35,864 nucleotides of DNA, from the NCBI GenBank assembly GCA_021800535.1, contig JAJYYV010000018.1, positions 1 through 35,864 on the forward strand. The letters run 5' to 3'. Position 1 is the first letter of the stretch; the number at the start of each line of letters is the position of its first letter. The translations under genes were made by a program, and so were the position numbers. The DNA comes from a bacterium. GTDB taxonomy: Bacteria > Ratteibacteria > UBA8468 > B48-G9 > DTJG01. Shown here one piece after another: positions 7,903 through 17,559 of the stretch. Below the pieces are notes generated by a model. The model did not search any database. It was given only the letters and a program-made list of their open reading frames with translations, and was not told where the DNA came from.

Positions 7903-9401
7903 AACTAAAAGAATTAATAAAAGATATAAAAATTATAAAGGCCAATAATGGACTAACCCGGGAGATTTCAGGGATTTTTTATGATTCCCGAAAGGTCATT
8001 CCTGAAAGTGTTTTTGTTGCCATCAAGGGAAATGAAGCAGATGGCCATAACTATATTCAGGAAGCAATAGAAAAAGGTGCCAAAACTATTATTTTTGAAA
8101 AAAAAGGACTGGTTTTTCCTTCTGGAATAACCCAGATACTTGTAGAAGATTCAAGAAAAGTTTTAGGGGAGATATCAGCTGTTTTTTATCAGAATCCTTC
8201 TTTAAAAATGAAAGTTTTTGGAGTTACAGGTACAAAAGGAAAAACAACAGTAACCTATATATTAAAGAAAATTTTCCAACAGCAGGGATATAAAACCGGA
8301 CTTATTGGTACAATAAATTATCAGATAGGAGAAAGAATATTGCCTTCTACAAACACAACTCCTGAATCAGTTGATATCCAGAGCATGCTTTCTGAAATGC
8401 TTGAAAATAATATAACACATGTAATCATTGAAGTTTCTTCCCATGCTATTGTGCAGGGAAGAATCTCTGGCATTCATTTTGATTGTGGAATATTTACAAA
8501 TATTGCATCTCATGAACATCTTGACTATCATAAAAATTTTAAAAACTATCTAAACACCAAGATAATCTTTTTCTCAAAATATCTTAAAGAAAGCAAAAAA
8601 GAAAAAAAATACGCAGTAATAAATATTGATAATCGGTACGGAAAAATATTTATAAAAAATATATATTCATCTGATATAGAGATTCTTACTTATGGTATTA
8701 ACAAAAAAGCTGATGTTTTTCCTGAAAACATACAATATTTTATTAATGGAATCAAATTCTTTTTGGATGGCAAACCATATTCTACACCCCTTATAGGAGA
8801 AATAAATCTTTATAACACGCTTTCTGCTGTATCTGTAGCAAAAAAAGAAGGTATATCTGGGAATAAAATAAAAACAGCCCTTGAAACCTTGCCTGTTATT
8901 CCAGGAAGAATGGAATTCATAGAACAGGGCCAGCCATTTAAAGTGATTATAGATTTTGCGCATACTCATCAGGCTCTTGCAGAAATCCTAAAGATTATTT
9001 TAAAATTCAGGGAAAAAGGCAGGATAATTCTTGTATTTGGTTGTGGCGGTAAAAGAGATAAAAGTAAAAGGCCCCTTATGGGTAAGATTGCAGTTAAAAT
9101 GGCGGATATAGCCATACTTACTTCTGATAATCCGCGGGATGAAGATGAATTGGAAATAATAAAAGATATTAAAAAAGGAATTTCTTTCTGGTATAGAAAA
9201 AAATATCAGGTGTTTATTGACAGAAAACAGGCGATAAAACAAGCCATTAATATTGCCCAAAAAGACGATTGGGTAATAATAGCAGGAAAAGGCCATGAAA
9301 CAGTTCAGATTATAAAAAATGTTTACCAGCCATTCAATGACAAAGAAATAGCAATCCAGGCTATAAAAGAAAAAATAAATGGAAAAAATACAAATAAGTG
9401 A
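7899..9401 (+). CDS. murE: UDP-MurNAc-L-Ala-D-Glu:meso-DAP ligase
   Basis: MurE adds the third stem-peptide residue to the peptidoglycan precursor in the cytoplasm. The 500-residue protein has the Mur N-terminal domain (GIFYDSRKV...GNEADGHNYI), the ATP loop GVTGTKGKTTV (residues 108-118), the Mur-ligase central motifs HEHLDYHKNF and the C-terminal domain GCGGKRDKSKRPLMG. The selectivity motif DNPR at residue 410 is the one linked to meso-diaminopimelate, pointing to Gram-negative-type peptidoglycan. It overlaps murF by 23 bases. Confidence 0.95.
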   Translation: MKLKELIKDIKIIKANNGLTREISGIFYDSRKVIPESVFVAIKGNEADGHNYIQEAIEKGAKTIIFEKKGLVFPSGITQILVEDSRKVLGEISAVFYQNPSLKMKVFGVTGTKGKTTVTYILKKIFQQQGYKTGLIGTINYQIGERILPSTNTTPESVDIQSMLSEMLENNITHVIIEVSSHAIVQGRISGIHFDCGIFTNIASHEHLDYHKNFKNYLNTKIIFFSKYLKESKKEKKYAVINIDNRYGKIFIKNIYSSDIEILTYGINKKADVFPENIQYFINGIKFFLDGKPYSTPLIGEINLYNTLSAVSVAKKEGISGNKIKTALETLPVIPGRMEFIEQGQPFKVIIDFAHTHQALAEILKIILKFREKGRIILVFGCGGKRDKSKRPLMGKIAVKMADIAILTSDNPRDEDELEIIKDIKKGISFWYRKKYQVFIDRKQAIKQAINIAQKDDWVIIAGKGHETVQIIKNVYQPFNDKEIAIQAIKEKINGKNTNK

Positions 9402-10710
9402 AATCATAAAGTGGGTAAAAGGCAAACCAATAAATATAAACTCTGATTTTCCCATAACATCAATTATTACAGATTCCAGAACACCCTCTCCGGAAAGTTT
9501 GTTTGTTGCTCTTAAAGGAGAAAGATTTGATGGCCATAACTTTGTAATGGATGTGATAAATAAAAAAAGTAAAGCCGTTATCATAGAAAAACCCATAGAG
9601 AAAAAAATTCCTCAAATTTTGGTAAATAATACACTAAAAGCATTAGGTGATATAGCTAAAAATTACAGGAAAAAATTTTCTTTTCCAGTTATTTCTATTG
9701 TTGGAAGTGATGGAAAAACAACTGCAAAAGAAATGATTTCTTCCTTTCTTTCTTCCCAGTATAAGGTATCATCCAACACAGGCAATTTAAACAATGAAAT
9801 AGGTCTTCCATTAAGTATTTTAAAAATGAATAAATCCACCACTATCGGTGTATTTGAACTGGGTATGAATGGCACAGGCCAATTAACCTATCTTGCAGAT
9901 ATTTTAAAGCCGGATATTTCTGTAATAACATCCATTGGTTCATCTCACATAGGTTTATTTAAAAATCATGCAGAGCTTGCCTATGCCAAATGTGAAATAT
10001 TACAGAAAACCAAAAAACTATCTGTAATAAATGGTGATACAGGATACAATAATATAATAAAAAAATTTCTTGATGGTTCTGTTCTTTTTGGTTTTTCCAG
10101 GCGCAATGATTTCCAGGGCAAATATGTCAGATTTGATGAAAATGGTTTTGACTTAATGGTTGTCCCATGGGGAAAAAACTTCTTTATACCATTCTGGAAT
10201 GGAGCCTTTGCCTATTCTGTTTTAGCCTCCTTATTTATTGGGGATTATTTTCTGGATGAAAAAGAATCTATGAGAAAGATACTTTCTCAATTCCAGCCAT
10301 TAGAAGGCAGAGGTAAAATCAGTTATAATAATGGTGTCAAAATATTTGATGAAAGCTATAATGCCAATCCGGATTCCATGAAGAAAGCGCTTTTTTATTT
10401 TTCCAAACAAAAAGGAAAAAGAAATATAGTCGTTCTGGGAAGTATGGCTGAACTTGGACACTTTTCAAAATTTTATCATATAAATGTTGGAAAATTCTTA
10501 AAACAGATTCCAATAGACAAAGTTTTCACATTAGGTCCAAACACAGAATTAATAAACCAATATTCAGGCAAAGATGGAAAGCATTTTGATGAAAGACAGG
10601 AGCTTGATAAACACCTTTTATCTGTCATAAGAAAAGGGGATAATATTCTTATAAAAGGTTCTCACATAAACCAGCTGGATAAAACAGTTCATATTTTATT
10701 AGGGAGATAG
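9379..10710 (+). CDS. murF: UDP-MurNAc-tripeptide D-Ala-D-Ala ligase
   Basis: MurF completes the cytoplasmic pentapeptide by adding D-Ala-D-Ala. The 443-residue protein has the Mur N-terminal fold (ITDSRTPSPESLFVALKGERFDGHNF), ATP loop IVGSDGKTTAKEM near residues 107-119, NTGNLNNEIGLPLS and ELGMNGTGQL (classic MurF segments), and FDESYNANPDSM in the C-terminal part. The loop reads GSDGKTT, a normal variation. It overlaps murE at the start and ends two bases before mraY, so the genes are co-transcribed. Confidence 0.95.
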   Translation: MEKIQISEIIKWVKGKPININSDFPITSIITDSRTPSPESLFVALKGERFDGHNFVMDVINKKSKAVIIEKPIEKKIPQILVNNTLKALGDIAKNYRKKFSFPVISIVGSDGKTTAKEMISSFLSSQYKVSSNTGNLNNEIGLPLSILKMNKSTTIGVFELGMNGTGQLTYLADILKPDISVITSIGSSHIGLFKNHAELAYAKCEILQKTKKLSVINGDTGYNNIIKKFLDGSVLFGFSRRNDFQGKYVRFDENGFDLMVVPWGKNFFIPFWNGAFAYSVLASLFIGDYFLDEKESMRKILSQFQPLEGRGKISYNNGVKIFDESYNANPDSMKKALFYFSKQKGKRNIVVLGSMAELGHFSKFYHINVGKFLKQIPIDKVFTLGPNTELINQYSGKDGKHFDERQELDKHLLSVIRKGDNILIKGSHINQLDKTVHILLGR

Positions 10711-10712
10711 CC

Positions 10713-11786
10713 ATGTTATATTTTTTATATAAACTTTCCTATATATTCCATCCATTTAATATTTTCAGATACATTAGTTTTCGGGCAGTTATGGCATCTT
10801 TAACTTCACTTTTTTTAAGTCTGATTTTTGGTCATATATTTATTAAAAAATATAAACATCTTTTCCATCCGGCTCATCCAAATTTAACAGAAATACATAA
10901 AGAAAAAGAAAAAATACCTACAATGGGTGGGGTTGTAATCCTTGCAAGTATTTTCATATCTGTATTCTTGTGGGCAAATCTTAATAATATATACATTCTT
11001 TTACTCATAATTGTATTAGCGTGGCTTGGGATATTCGGATACTGGGACGATTCAGTAAAACTTTCCAAAAAAAATCCAAAAGGATTAAGACCTCTGGTAA
11101 AAATTTTAGGACAGATTGGATTAGGTTTTGTGGTTGGCTTTATTTTGTATTACCATCCTGCCATTAATTTTAATACAAGACTATACATACCATTTTTTAA
11201 GAAAATATTCTTTCATCTGGGCCCCTATTATATTCTTTTCACAATATTTATACTTACAGCCACTTCAAATGCTGTAAACATTACAGATGGTCTTGATGGT
11301 CTTGCCATAGGTTCTATTTTTATGGCTGCAATAGTCTATGGAATTATTGCTTATGTGGTTGGAAATGTTATATATGCCCGGTATTTAAATATTCCATTTG
11401 TACAGAGTGCAGGAGAGGTTTCTGTATTTTGTGGAAGTCTTATTGGTGCAAGTATGGGATTTTTGTGGTATAACTGTTTCCCTGCAGAAATGTTTATGGG
11501 AGATGTTGGTTCTCTTCCTTTAGGAGGTATACTTGGTCTTTTAGCCATAATTGTAAAGCAGGAAATCTCTCTTATAATAGTATGCGGAGTCTTTGTAATA
11601 GAGGCAGTATCAGTGGTTCTTCAGGTGGCATCCTTTAAAACAAGGGGGAAAAGAATCTTTCTTATGACACCACTACATCATCACTTTGAACTAAAAGGAT
11701 GGTCTGAAACAAAGGTAGTAATCAGATTCTGGATACTTGCAATCATTTTTGCCCTCTTTGCCATTGTCACCCTCAAAATAAGGTGA
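10713..11786 (+). CDS. mraY: Phospho-MurNAc-pentapeptide transferase
   Basis: MraY makes lipid I by transferring phospho-MurNAc-pentapeptide to undecaprenyl phosphate in the inner membrane. The 357-residue multi-TM protein has KIPTMGG, the aspartate pair in GYWDDSVKLSKKN, NITDGLDGLAIG, GDVGSLPLGG and the C-terminal HHHFELKGWSETKV. Length is normal. The last 75 bases of the coding region before the final codons are repeated at 23621-23695, and the gene ends in AAA-ATA-AGG-TGA where the distant copy has AAA-ATC-CGG-TAA. This suggests that the present 3' end came with the island that follows. The usual next genes (murD, ftsW, murG) are absent here. Confidence 0.95.
   Translation: MLYFLYKLSYIFHPFNIFRYISFRAVMASLTSLFLSLIFGHIFIKKYKHLFHPAHPNLTEIHKEKEKIPTMGGVVILASIFISVFLWANLNNIYILLLIIVLAWLGIFGYWDDSVKLSKKNPKGLRPLVKILGQIGLGFVVGFILYYHPAINFNTRLYIPFFKKIFFHLGPYYILFTIFILTATSNAVNITDGLDGLAIGSIFMAAIVYGIIAYVVGNVIYARYLNIPFVQSAGEVSVFCGSLIGASMGFLWYNCFPAEMFMGDVGSLPLGGILGLLAIIVKQEISLIIVCGVFVIEAVSVVLQVASFKTRGKRIFLMTPLHHHFELKGWSETKVVIRFWILAIIFALFAIVTLKIR
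11705..11779 (+). repeat. Left direct repeat (mraY 3' end), island boundary
   Basis: This 75-bp stretch of mraY is repeated at 23621-23695 in direct orientation with one mismatch (C11744 against T23660). The two copies bracket about 11.9 kb of defence genes. It has the form expected of an attachment-site duplication from site-specific integration. Confidence 0.85.
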
Positions 11787-12000
11787 TATGATATAATTTT
11801 TTAGCCGTAATTTATTTATATTTATTGAGCAGAAATTTACCCCTTAAAAATTCTCTTTTATCCCTTCTTATGTTAATATAATAAAAGATATTTTATAATT
11901 TTCAAAAATAAAAATATAGTATTTAAATAGAAAAAGATAACAATTAATCTGTTCATAAATATACATAGGGTAGAGAATCCTTACAATTTAATAAAAAAAT

Positions 12001-13887
12001 ATGACTAACTTATTAGATGATTTAAAAATCTTACTTAAAAAAGATGAGCGATTTATCAGTGAAGGGGAACTTTTAAAGAATAAAATTATGGAATTCGCTC
12101 TAAAAATGGATAAAGACCTCATTAAACTTCTTTTATCTGATAAAAAGATGAAAGAAAGTTTTTTTATAAATATAGACGCCACTTTGATTTTTGATAAAGA
12201 TAAGTTTATCAAATTTGTTTCTAATAAACAATTTTTACCAGATTCTTATACTGTTTTTAAGAACAAAATTGGTTTAACTGAAAATGAAAAGGAATTTATA
12301 AGCGAGAAAAAAGAAGTGGTGCTTTCATGGCCCTATAAAGATTGTGTTTTAGAAGGCGGAATGACAAAAGAAGAACAAAAACGAGATGAAATATTCTGGA
12401 ATGAAATTTTAGCACCGGATGAAATCAATCGTTTATTAGACCCCAAAATTTTTACAAATGCAAAAAGAATAGATAAAGACGGTGAACATAAATTTGATAA
12501 ATTTAACACGGATAAAAATGGAGATATAAAAGATAATTTAATTATCAAAGGAAATAATCTTTTAGTCCTTCACTCCCTTAAAAAACATTTTGCCGGCAAG
12601 GTAAAGCTGATTTATATTGACCCGCCGTATAATACTGGTAATGACAGTTTTAAATATAATGATAGTTTCAATCATTCTACATGGCTTACTTTTATGAAAA
12701 ATAGGTTGGAAGTGGCAAAGGAACTCCTTAGTAAGGAAGGTATTATATTTATTCAATGTGATGATTATGAACAATCTTATCTAAAGGTGCTATGCGATGA
12801 AATTTTTGATAGAGATAGATTTGTGGGTATTTTAATTTGGCAAAGAGCAAAAGGAGGGGGGCAAGCAAAAGAGATTGTACGGGGGCATGATTACATTTTA
12901 GTTTATAGAAATTTTGATGAGCTTATAACTTTAAAAAGAAAAAAGAGTATTCAAAAGCCAATCTTAAAAATTAATGGAAGAGAATATATTAAAAATGACG
13001 ATTTTTTGCGGAAAGTATTTGGGAAATATAGCGAAAATAAGTTGGGAGAATTTGACAGAAGATGTTTTTATGAAGAAATAGAAAAATATAAAGGGAAAGA
13101 AAAGAAAAAAGAAGTCGATGAGAAAATTGCCTCTGGGGAATATATATTAGAAAAACATTCAAACGGGAAACACATAGTTTGTAGATTAGAACCATTAGAA
13201 ACCGCCTATTCGAGTTTTTATTCAATAATAAAAAACATTAATGAAGCAGAAAGCCAAGTTATTGAAGGTTTTTTATCTGAAAAAGGTAAATATGACTTTG
13301 AAAAATTGGGATTGAAAGGGTTTGAATATCCAAAACCGGTAGGGTTGATAAAGGTTTTGATAAAATCTGTCATGATGTTTGATAAAGAAGGTATTATTTT
13401 GGATTTTTTTGCTGGAAGCGGAACAACTGGACATGCAACATTAGAATTAAATAAAAAAGATAATGGAAACCGAAAGTTTATCCTTGTAGAACAACTAGAT
13501 AGACATATAAAAATTTGTACGGAAAGAATTTCTAAAGTTTTATCAGAAAAAGAATCGTTTGTATATTTAGAACTTATGAAGTGGAATGAAAATTTTGCTG
13601 ATGAGATAAAAAAGGCAAAAACAAAAGAAGAATTAAAAAAATTATGGGAAACCATGAAAGAAAAAGCATTTTTGAGTTATAAGATTGATATAAAAACAAT
13701 AGATAAAAATATAAACAATAATATAAACAATTTTGAAAATTTATCCATTGAAAATCAAAAAAAATTTTTATATGAAGTTTTAAATAAAAATCAACTTTAT
13801 GTAAATTATAGTGAAATTGATGATGAAGAATATAATGTAAGTGAAGAAGATAAAAGATTAAATAAGGGTTTTTATGGAAAACAATAA
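12001..13887 (+). CDS. mod: Type III restriction-modification DNA adenine methyltransferase (Mod)
   Basis: A 628-residue N6-adenine methyltransferase of the beta order: catalytic motif IV DPPYNTGNDSF near residue 207 comes before the SAM-binding motif FFAGSGTTGHATLELN near residue 470. The long N-terminal region before DPPY, with LAPDEINRLLDPKIFTNAKR and GNNLLVLHSLKKHFAGKVKLIYI, is typical of Type III Mod subunits. Mod provides both recognition and methylation and is needed for Res cleavage. The variable stretch between motifs (about residues 300-440) should contain the target-recognition domain. No simple-sequence tract that would suggest phase variation was noticed. It overlaps the next gene by 14 bases. 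Confidence 0.93.
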   Translation: MTNLLDDLKILLKKDERFISEGELLKNKIMEFALKMDKDLIKLLLSDKKMKESFFINIDATLIFDKDKFIKFVSNKQFLPDSYTVFKNKIGLTENEKEFISEKKEVVLSWPYKDCVLEGGMTKEEQKRDEIFWNEILAPDEINRLLDPKIFTNAKRIDKDGEHKFDKFNTDKNGDIKDNLIIKGNNLLVLHSLKKHFAGKVKLIYIDPPYNTGNDSFKYNDSFNHSTWLTFMKNRLEVAKELLSKEGIIFIQCDDYEQSYLKVLCDEIFDRDRFVGILIWQRAKGGGQAKEIVRGHDYILVYRNFDELITLKRKKSIQKPILKINGREYIKNDDFLRKVFGKYSENKLGEFDRRCFYEEIEKYKGKEKKKEVDEKIASGEYILEKHSNGKHIVCRLEPLETAYSSFYSIIKNINEAESQVIEGFLSEKGKYDFEKLGLKGFEYPKPVGLIKVLIKSVMMFDKEGIILDFFAGSGTTGHATLELNKKDNGNRKFILVEQLDRHIKICTERISKVLSEKESFVYLELMKWNENFADEIKKAKTKEELKKLWETMKEKAFLSYKIDIKTIDKNINNNINNFENLSIENQKKFLYEVLNKNQLYVNYSEIDDEEYNVSEEDKRLNKGFYGKQ

Positions 13888-14920
13888 TGAATTTAAACTG
13901 TGGAGTGATTTAAATCCAGAAGTAAAAAAAGAATTAAAACCAGATCTCGGTTTTAGAGACTGGAATTCTTTAATGAAGGATGATAAATATAAAATTTGGA
14001 AATATTTAGAAAGGAACTATTTTTTTAATCCAGATAAAATAATTAAATATTATCCTATGCCAGGGGTCGAAGAAGTTTCCTATGAATTTTCTGTAAGATA
14101 TTATGATGATTATGAAAAGGAGCAAAAGAAAAAAAGGATTTTAAATTCAATAAACCAGCTTAACGATAAATATAAAGTAAATAGCTATGCTATAAATTTT
14201 TTAAAAAACAGGAACAACTTTTCAGCATGCCAAGATTTCTATGATATTTTTATAAACCAAGATGAAAATGTTGTAATAGAATTACTAAGTTTTTATTGTA
14301 AGAATTTAATTTCAGAAAAAAACATTTATTCAATAAAAAAACTTAATGAAACTGATCAGGAATACCAAAACCGGATGGAGACTGAACAGAAATGGAAATG
14401 GAAAAAATTTGATGATTTTGCCAAAGACTTAAATGATATTTTTATTCAATTTGGTATAAATCTTTATTTGACTCGTCTTGGTTTTATACCTCGCCAAGAA
14501 GAAAAAATTATCAAAGAAATTTATGAACCAGTTTTGAATTTTTTATCTCATCCTAACTGGGAAAAAGTTAATACAATTTTATCAGATAGTTTTGATGAAT
14601 ATAGAAAGAACACTCCACAAGGATATAGTAATTCTGTTACTAATGCCATTTCTGCCGTTCAGGCATTTTTGCAAATTATAGTTACAGGTAAAACAGGAAA
14701 AGGAGAAATTTCTGAATTGATTTCTGATGCCCAAAAGAACAATTTAATTCCAAATGATTTCTTTACAAAAAAGATTTTTGAAAATATAAAATCAATTTTG
14801 GTGCGAGAAAGACAAGAAACGGGAATTGCCCATCCCAAAAAAGAATATGCAACAGAGAAAAATGCTCGTATAATATTAAATTTAGTAATGGTATTTTTAC
14901 AACATTGTATTCAAAAATGA
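13874..14920 (+). CDS. HEPN/Abi_C-like protein encoded between mod and res
   Basis: A 348-residue protein with no firm family match from memory. The C-terminal third (about 225-348) is all-helical with the layout of abortive-infection C-terminal/HEPN-type domains, and contains R313-QETGIA-H320, fitting the R-x(4-6)-H motif of HEPN ribonucleases. The N-terminal two-thirds is charged and helical, with no recognisable catalytic motif. It overlaps mod by 14 bases and its TGA overlaps the res ATG, so it is translated within the RM operon. An RNase effector triggered by, or regulating, the Type III system is a reasonable inference; a non-catalytic adaptor is the alternative. Confidence is for a real gene; the function is tentative. 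Confidence 0.7.
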   Translation: MENNNEFKLWSDLNPEVKKELKPDLGFRDWNSLMKDDKYKIWKYLERNYFFNPDKIIKYYPMPGVEEVSYEFSVRYYDDYEKEQKKKRILNSINQLNDKYKVNSYAINFLKNRNNFSACQDFYDIFINQDENVVIELLSFYCKNLISEKNIYSIKKLNETDQEYQNRMETEQKWKWKKFDDFAKDLNDIFIQFGINLYLTRLGFIPRQEEKIIKEIYEPVLNFLSHPNWEKVNTILSDSFDEYRKNTPQGYSNSVTNAISAVQAFLQIIVTGKTGKGEISELISDAQKNNLIPNDFFTKKIFENIKSILVRERQETGIAHPKKEYATEKNARIILNLVMVFLQHCIQK

Positions 14921-17514
14921 TGCTTTACGAAACCTTTAACTCATTAAAAGATGTTCATGGAGAGAATTATTTTATATTAAGAGTTAGTGATGAAATAATA
15001 CAAAATCTCAATCCGGAATTTGAATTGCGAGATTACCAGAAAGAAGCCCTTGGAAGATTTGATTTTTATTTTACTGAATATAAAAAAAGGCCATCTCCGA
15101 CTCAGTTACTTTTTCATATGGCAACAGGAAGTGGCAAAACGCTCATAATGGCAGCAAATATTTTATACTTATATAAACTTGGATATAGAAATTTTATCTT
15201 TTTTGTAAACAGCGTAAATATTATTGAAAAAACACGAGATAATTTCTTAAACTTTAATTCAGATAAATATCTTTTTGCTCCCAAAATTAAATTTGGAGAA
15301 AAAGAAGTATTTATAAAAGAAATCCAAAACTTTGAAGCAGTAAATTCAGAGGATATAAATATTCTTTTTACCACCATTCAAGGATTGCATACCAGAATGA
15401 ATCAACCCCGGGAAAATTTTCTAACTGAAGAAGATTTTGAAAACAAAGACATTGTTCTTATTTCAGATGAAGCGCATCATTTACAAACTTTAACAAAGAA
15501 TAATTTGAATACTGAACTCAAAGAAGAAGAAACTACATGGGAATACACAATCATTAAAAGGATTTTTAATAAAAATCAGAGAAACATTTTATTGGAATTT
15601 ACAGCAACGATTGATTTAAGCAATCAAAATGTTAAACAGAAATACGAAGACAAGATTATTTTTCAATATAATTTAAAACAATTTCGTCTGGATAAATACT
15701 CCAAAGAAATAGAAGTTTTACAAGCAGATTTGGAACCCATTGACAGAGCTTTACAGGCAGTTATTTTAAGTCAATATCGCAGAAAAATTGCAGAGAAATA
15801 TAGATTACATTTAAAACCGGTAATTCTTTTTAAATCAAAAAGTATTAAAGATTCAAAAGGAAATCATGAAAGCTTTTTAACAAAAATAAAAAATTTGACC
15901 ACAGAAGATATTCAGGAAATATATTCACGAGCAAAAAATACAGATTTAGAAAAGCCATTTAATTATTTTGAGAAAGAAAATATAACTTTTGATAATTTAA
16001 TTAGAGAATTACAAGAGGATTTTTCTGAAGAAAAAGTTATGCTTCTGGATTCTGAGCATATTGATGAAAAAAAGCAGTTAATGCTTAATTCCCTGGAAAA
16101 CGAAAACAATGAGATAAGAGCTATTTTTGCAGTTAATATGCTAAATGAAGGTTGGGATGTATTAAATCTTTTTGATATTGTCCGCCTTTATAATACAAGA
16201 GATGGACGATGGACCCATGGAAAATATAAACCTGGCAATACTACAATGGGAGAAGCACAACTTATTGGTAGAGGAGCAAGATATTTCCCTTTTCAATTAA
16301 ATGAGGTTCAAGACAAATATAAAAGAAAATTTGATGAAGACATTGAAAATGAATTGCGAATCATAGAAACATTACACTATCATAGTTTTAATAACCTACA
16401 ATATATTGATGAAATTAAATCTACGCTCACTGAAATTGGTATATTACCGGAAAAATATGTTCAAAAAGAATTATTTATTAAAGACTCCTTCCAGAATACG
16501 GATTTTTGGAAAAATGGTGTAATTTTTATAAATAATAGGATTGTAAATTCAAGAGATGAAATATTTAGCCTACAGGATGCAAAAATTCAAAAAGACTATG
16601 AATATGAATTAAAAACAGGTGAAATAAAAGAAGAATTTCTTTTTGATGAGAAAACTATAAAAATTTATTCAGTAGCAACAGGTTCTATTGACTATAAATT
16701 TTTTGAATTTGGTGAAAATGTAATCAGAAATGCAATAGACCAATTAGAATTTTATCAATTCTCTACTCTTAAAAAATATTTTCCTCGCATAAAATCAATT
16801 AAAGAATTTATAACTTCAGAAAATTATTTAAAAAATATCAAGGTAAAAATAAAAGGAGCCAGAGAGGAAATTGAAAATTTAACCCAAAGACAGAAATTAG
16901 AAATAGTTTTATATATCCTTAAAGAAATATTTAATCAAGTAAAAACAAATACTTCAGAATATAAAGGAACACCATTATTTAATGCAAAAATGCTTAAGGA
17001 TGTTTTTAGAAACAAAGTAATAAAGATAGATAAGTCGGTTGAAGAAATTAAAGATATAGATACAAATGATAAAGAGTGGTTTGCACAAACTAATTTTTAT
17101 GGGACAAGTGAAGAAGAAAATTTTATTAAATTTATTGATGGATTTATTACAAGGTTACAACAGCAATACTCTGAGATTGCTTTATTACGCAATGAAAAAT
17201 TTTTTCAGATTTTTGATTTTGATGAAGGCAGAGCTTTTGAACCGGATTTTCTATTACTTCTGAAAAAAGAAAATAATATTATTAATATTTACCAAGTTTT
17301 TATTGAGCCTAAAGGAGACCAATTTAAAGACAGCGAAGGAAAATTTGAAAATTCTAAAGAAGGATGGAAACAAAAATTTTTACTTGAATTAGAAAACAAA
17401 GCCAATACTGATTTAATATTAGAAAACAAAAATTTTAAGCTAATAGGATTACCTTTTTATAATGAAAAATTAAAAAAGGATTTTGAAGAAGCATTAAAAA
17501 ACAAAATACTTTAA
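14917..17514 (+). CDS. res: Type III restriction endonuclease subunit (Res)
   Basis: An SF2 helicase-nuclease of 865 residues. Motif I is HMATGSGKTLIMA (about residues 66-78), motif II is ISDEAHHL (about 183), motif III is EFTATID, and the C-terminal helicase lobe carries VNMLNEGWDV and the motif VI arginines in QLIGRGARYF (about 447). The C-terminal PD-(D/E)xK nuclease shows EPDFLLLL (about 773) and EPKG (about 796). Res forms a complex with Mod and cleaves after ATP-dependent communication between sites. ATG 14917 overlaps the preceding stop and is preferred; an upstream TTG at 14905 and the next ATG at 14920 are alternatives. Confidence 0.93.
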   Translation: MMLYETFNSLKDVHGENYFILRVSDEIIQNLNPEFELRDYQKEALGRFDFYFTEYKKRPSPTQLLFHMATGSGKTLIMAANILYLYKLGYRNFIFFVNSVNIIEKTRDNFLNFNSDKYLFAPKIKFGEKEVFIKEIQNFEAVNSEDINILFTTIQGLHTRMNQPRENFLTEEDFENKDIVLISDEAHHLQTLTKNNLNTELKEEETTWEYTIIKRIFNKNQRNILLEFTATIDLSNQNVKQKYEDKIIFQYNLKQFRLDKYSKEIEVLQADLEPIDRALQAVILSQYRRKIAEKYRLHLKPVILFKSKSIKDSKGNHESFLTKIKNLTTEDIQEIYSRAKNTDLEKPFNYFEKENITFDNLIRELQEDFSEEKVMLLDSEHIDEKKQLMLNSLENENNEIRAIFAVNMLNEGWDVLNLFDIVRLYNTRDGRWTHGKYKPGNTTMGEAQLIGRGARYFPFQLNEVQDKYKRKFDEDIENELRIIETLHYHSFNNLQYIDEIKSTLTEIGILPEKYVQKELFIKDSFQNTDFWKNGVIFINNRIVNSRDEIFSLQDAKIQKDYEYELKTGEIKEEFLFDEKTIKIYSVATGSIDYKFFEFGENVIRNAIDQLEFYQFSTLKKYFPRIKSIKEFITSENYLKNIKVKIKGAREEIENLTQRQKLEIVLYILKEIFNQVKTNTSEYKGTPLFNAKMLKDVFRNKVIKIDKSVEEIKDIDTNDKEWFAQTNFYGTSEEENFIKFIDGFITRLQQQYSEIALLRNEKFFQIFDFDEGRAFEPDFLLLLKKENNIINIYQVFIEPKGDQFKDSEGKFENSKEGWKQKFLLELENKANTDLILENKNFKLIGLPFYNEKLKKDFEEALKNKIL

Positions 17515-17559
17515 ACTATGATTCACTTTGAAACGTTTTTTTGAGGAGAATAAAATAAA

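Noticed and set aside
9000-9596. 198-codon frame antisense to murE/murF
   Set aside because: Lies wholly opposite well-conserved mur genes, has low-complexity Phe/Tyr/Ile-rich composition and no ribosome-binding site.
11780-12000. tRNA gene or integrase gene at the left island boundary
   Set aside because: No tRNA-like cloverleaf and no open frame; only AT-rich leader sequence before mod.
13218-13655. 145-codon frame antisense to mod
   Set aside because: Opposite the conserved motif I region of the methyltransferase; Phe/Ser-rich shadow.
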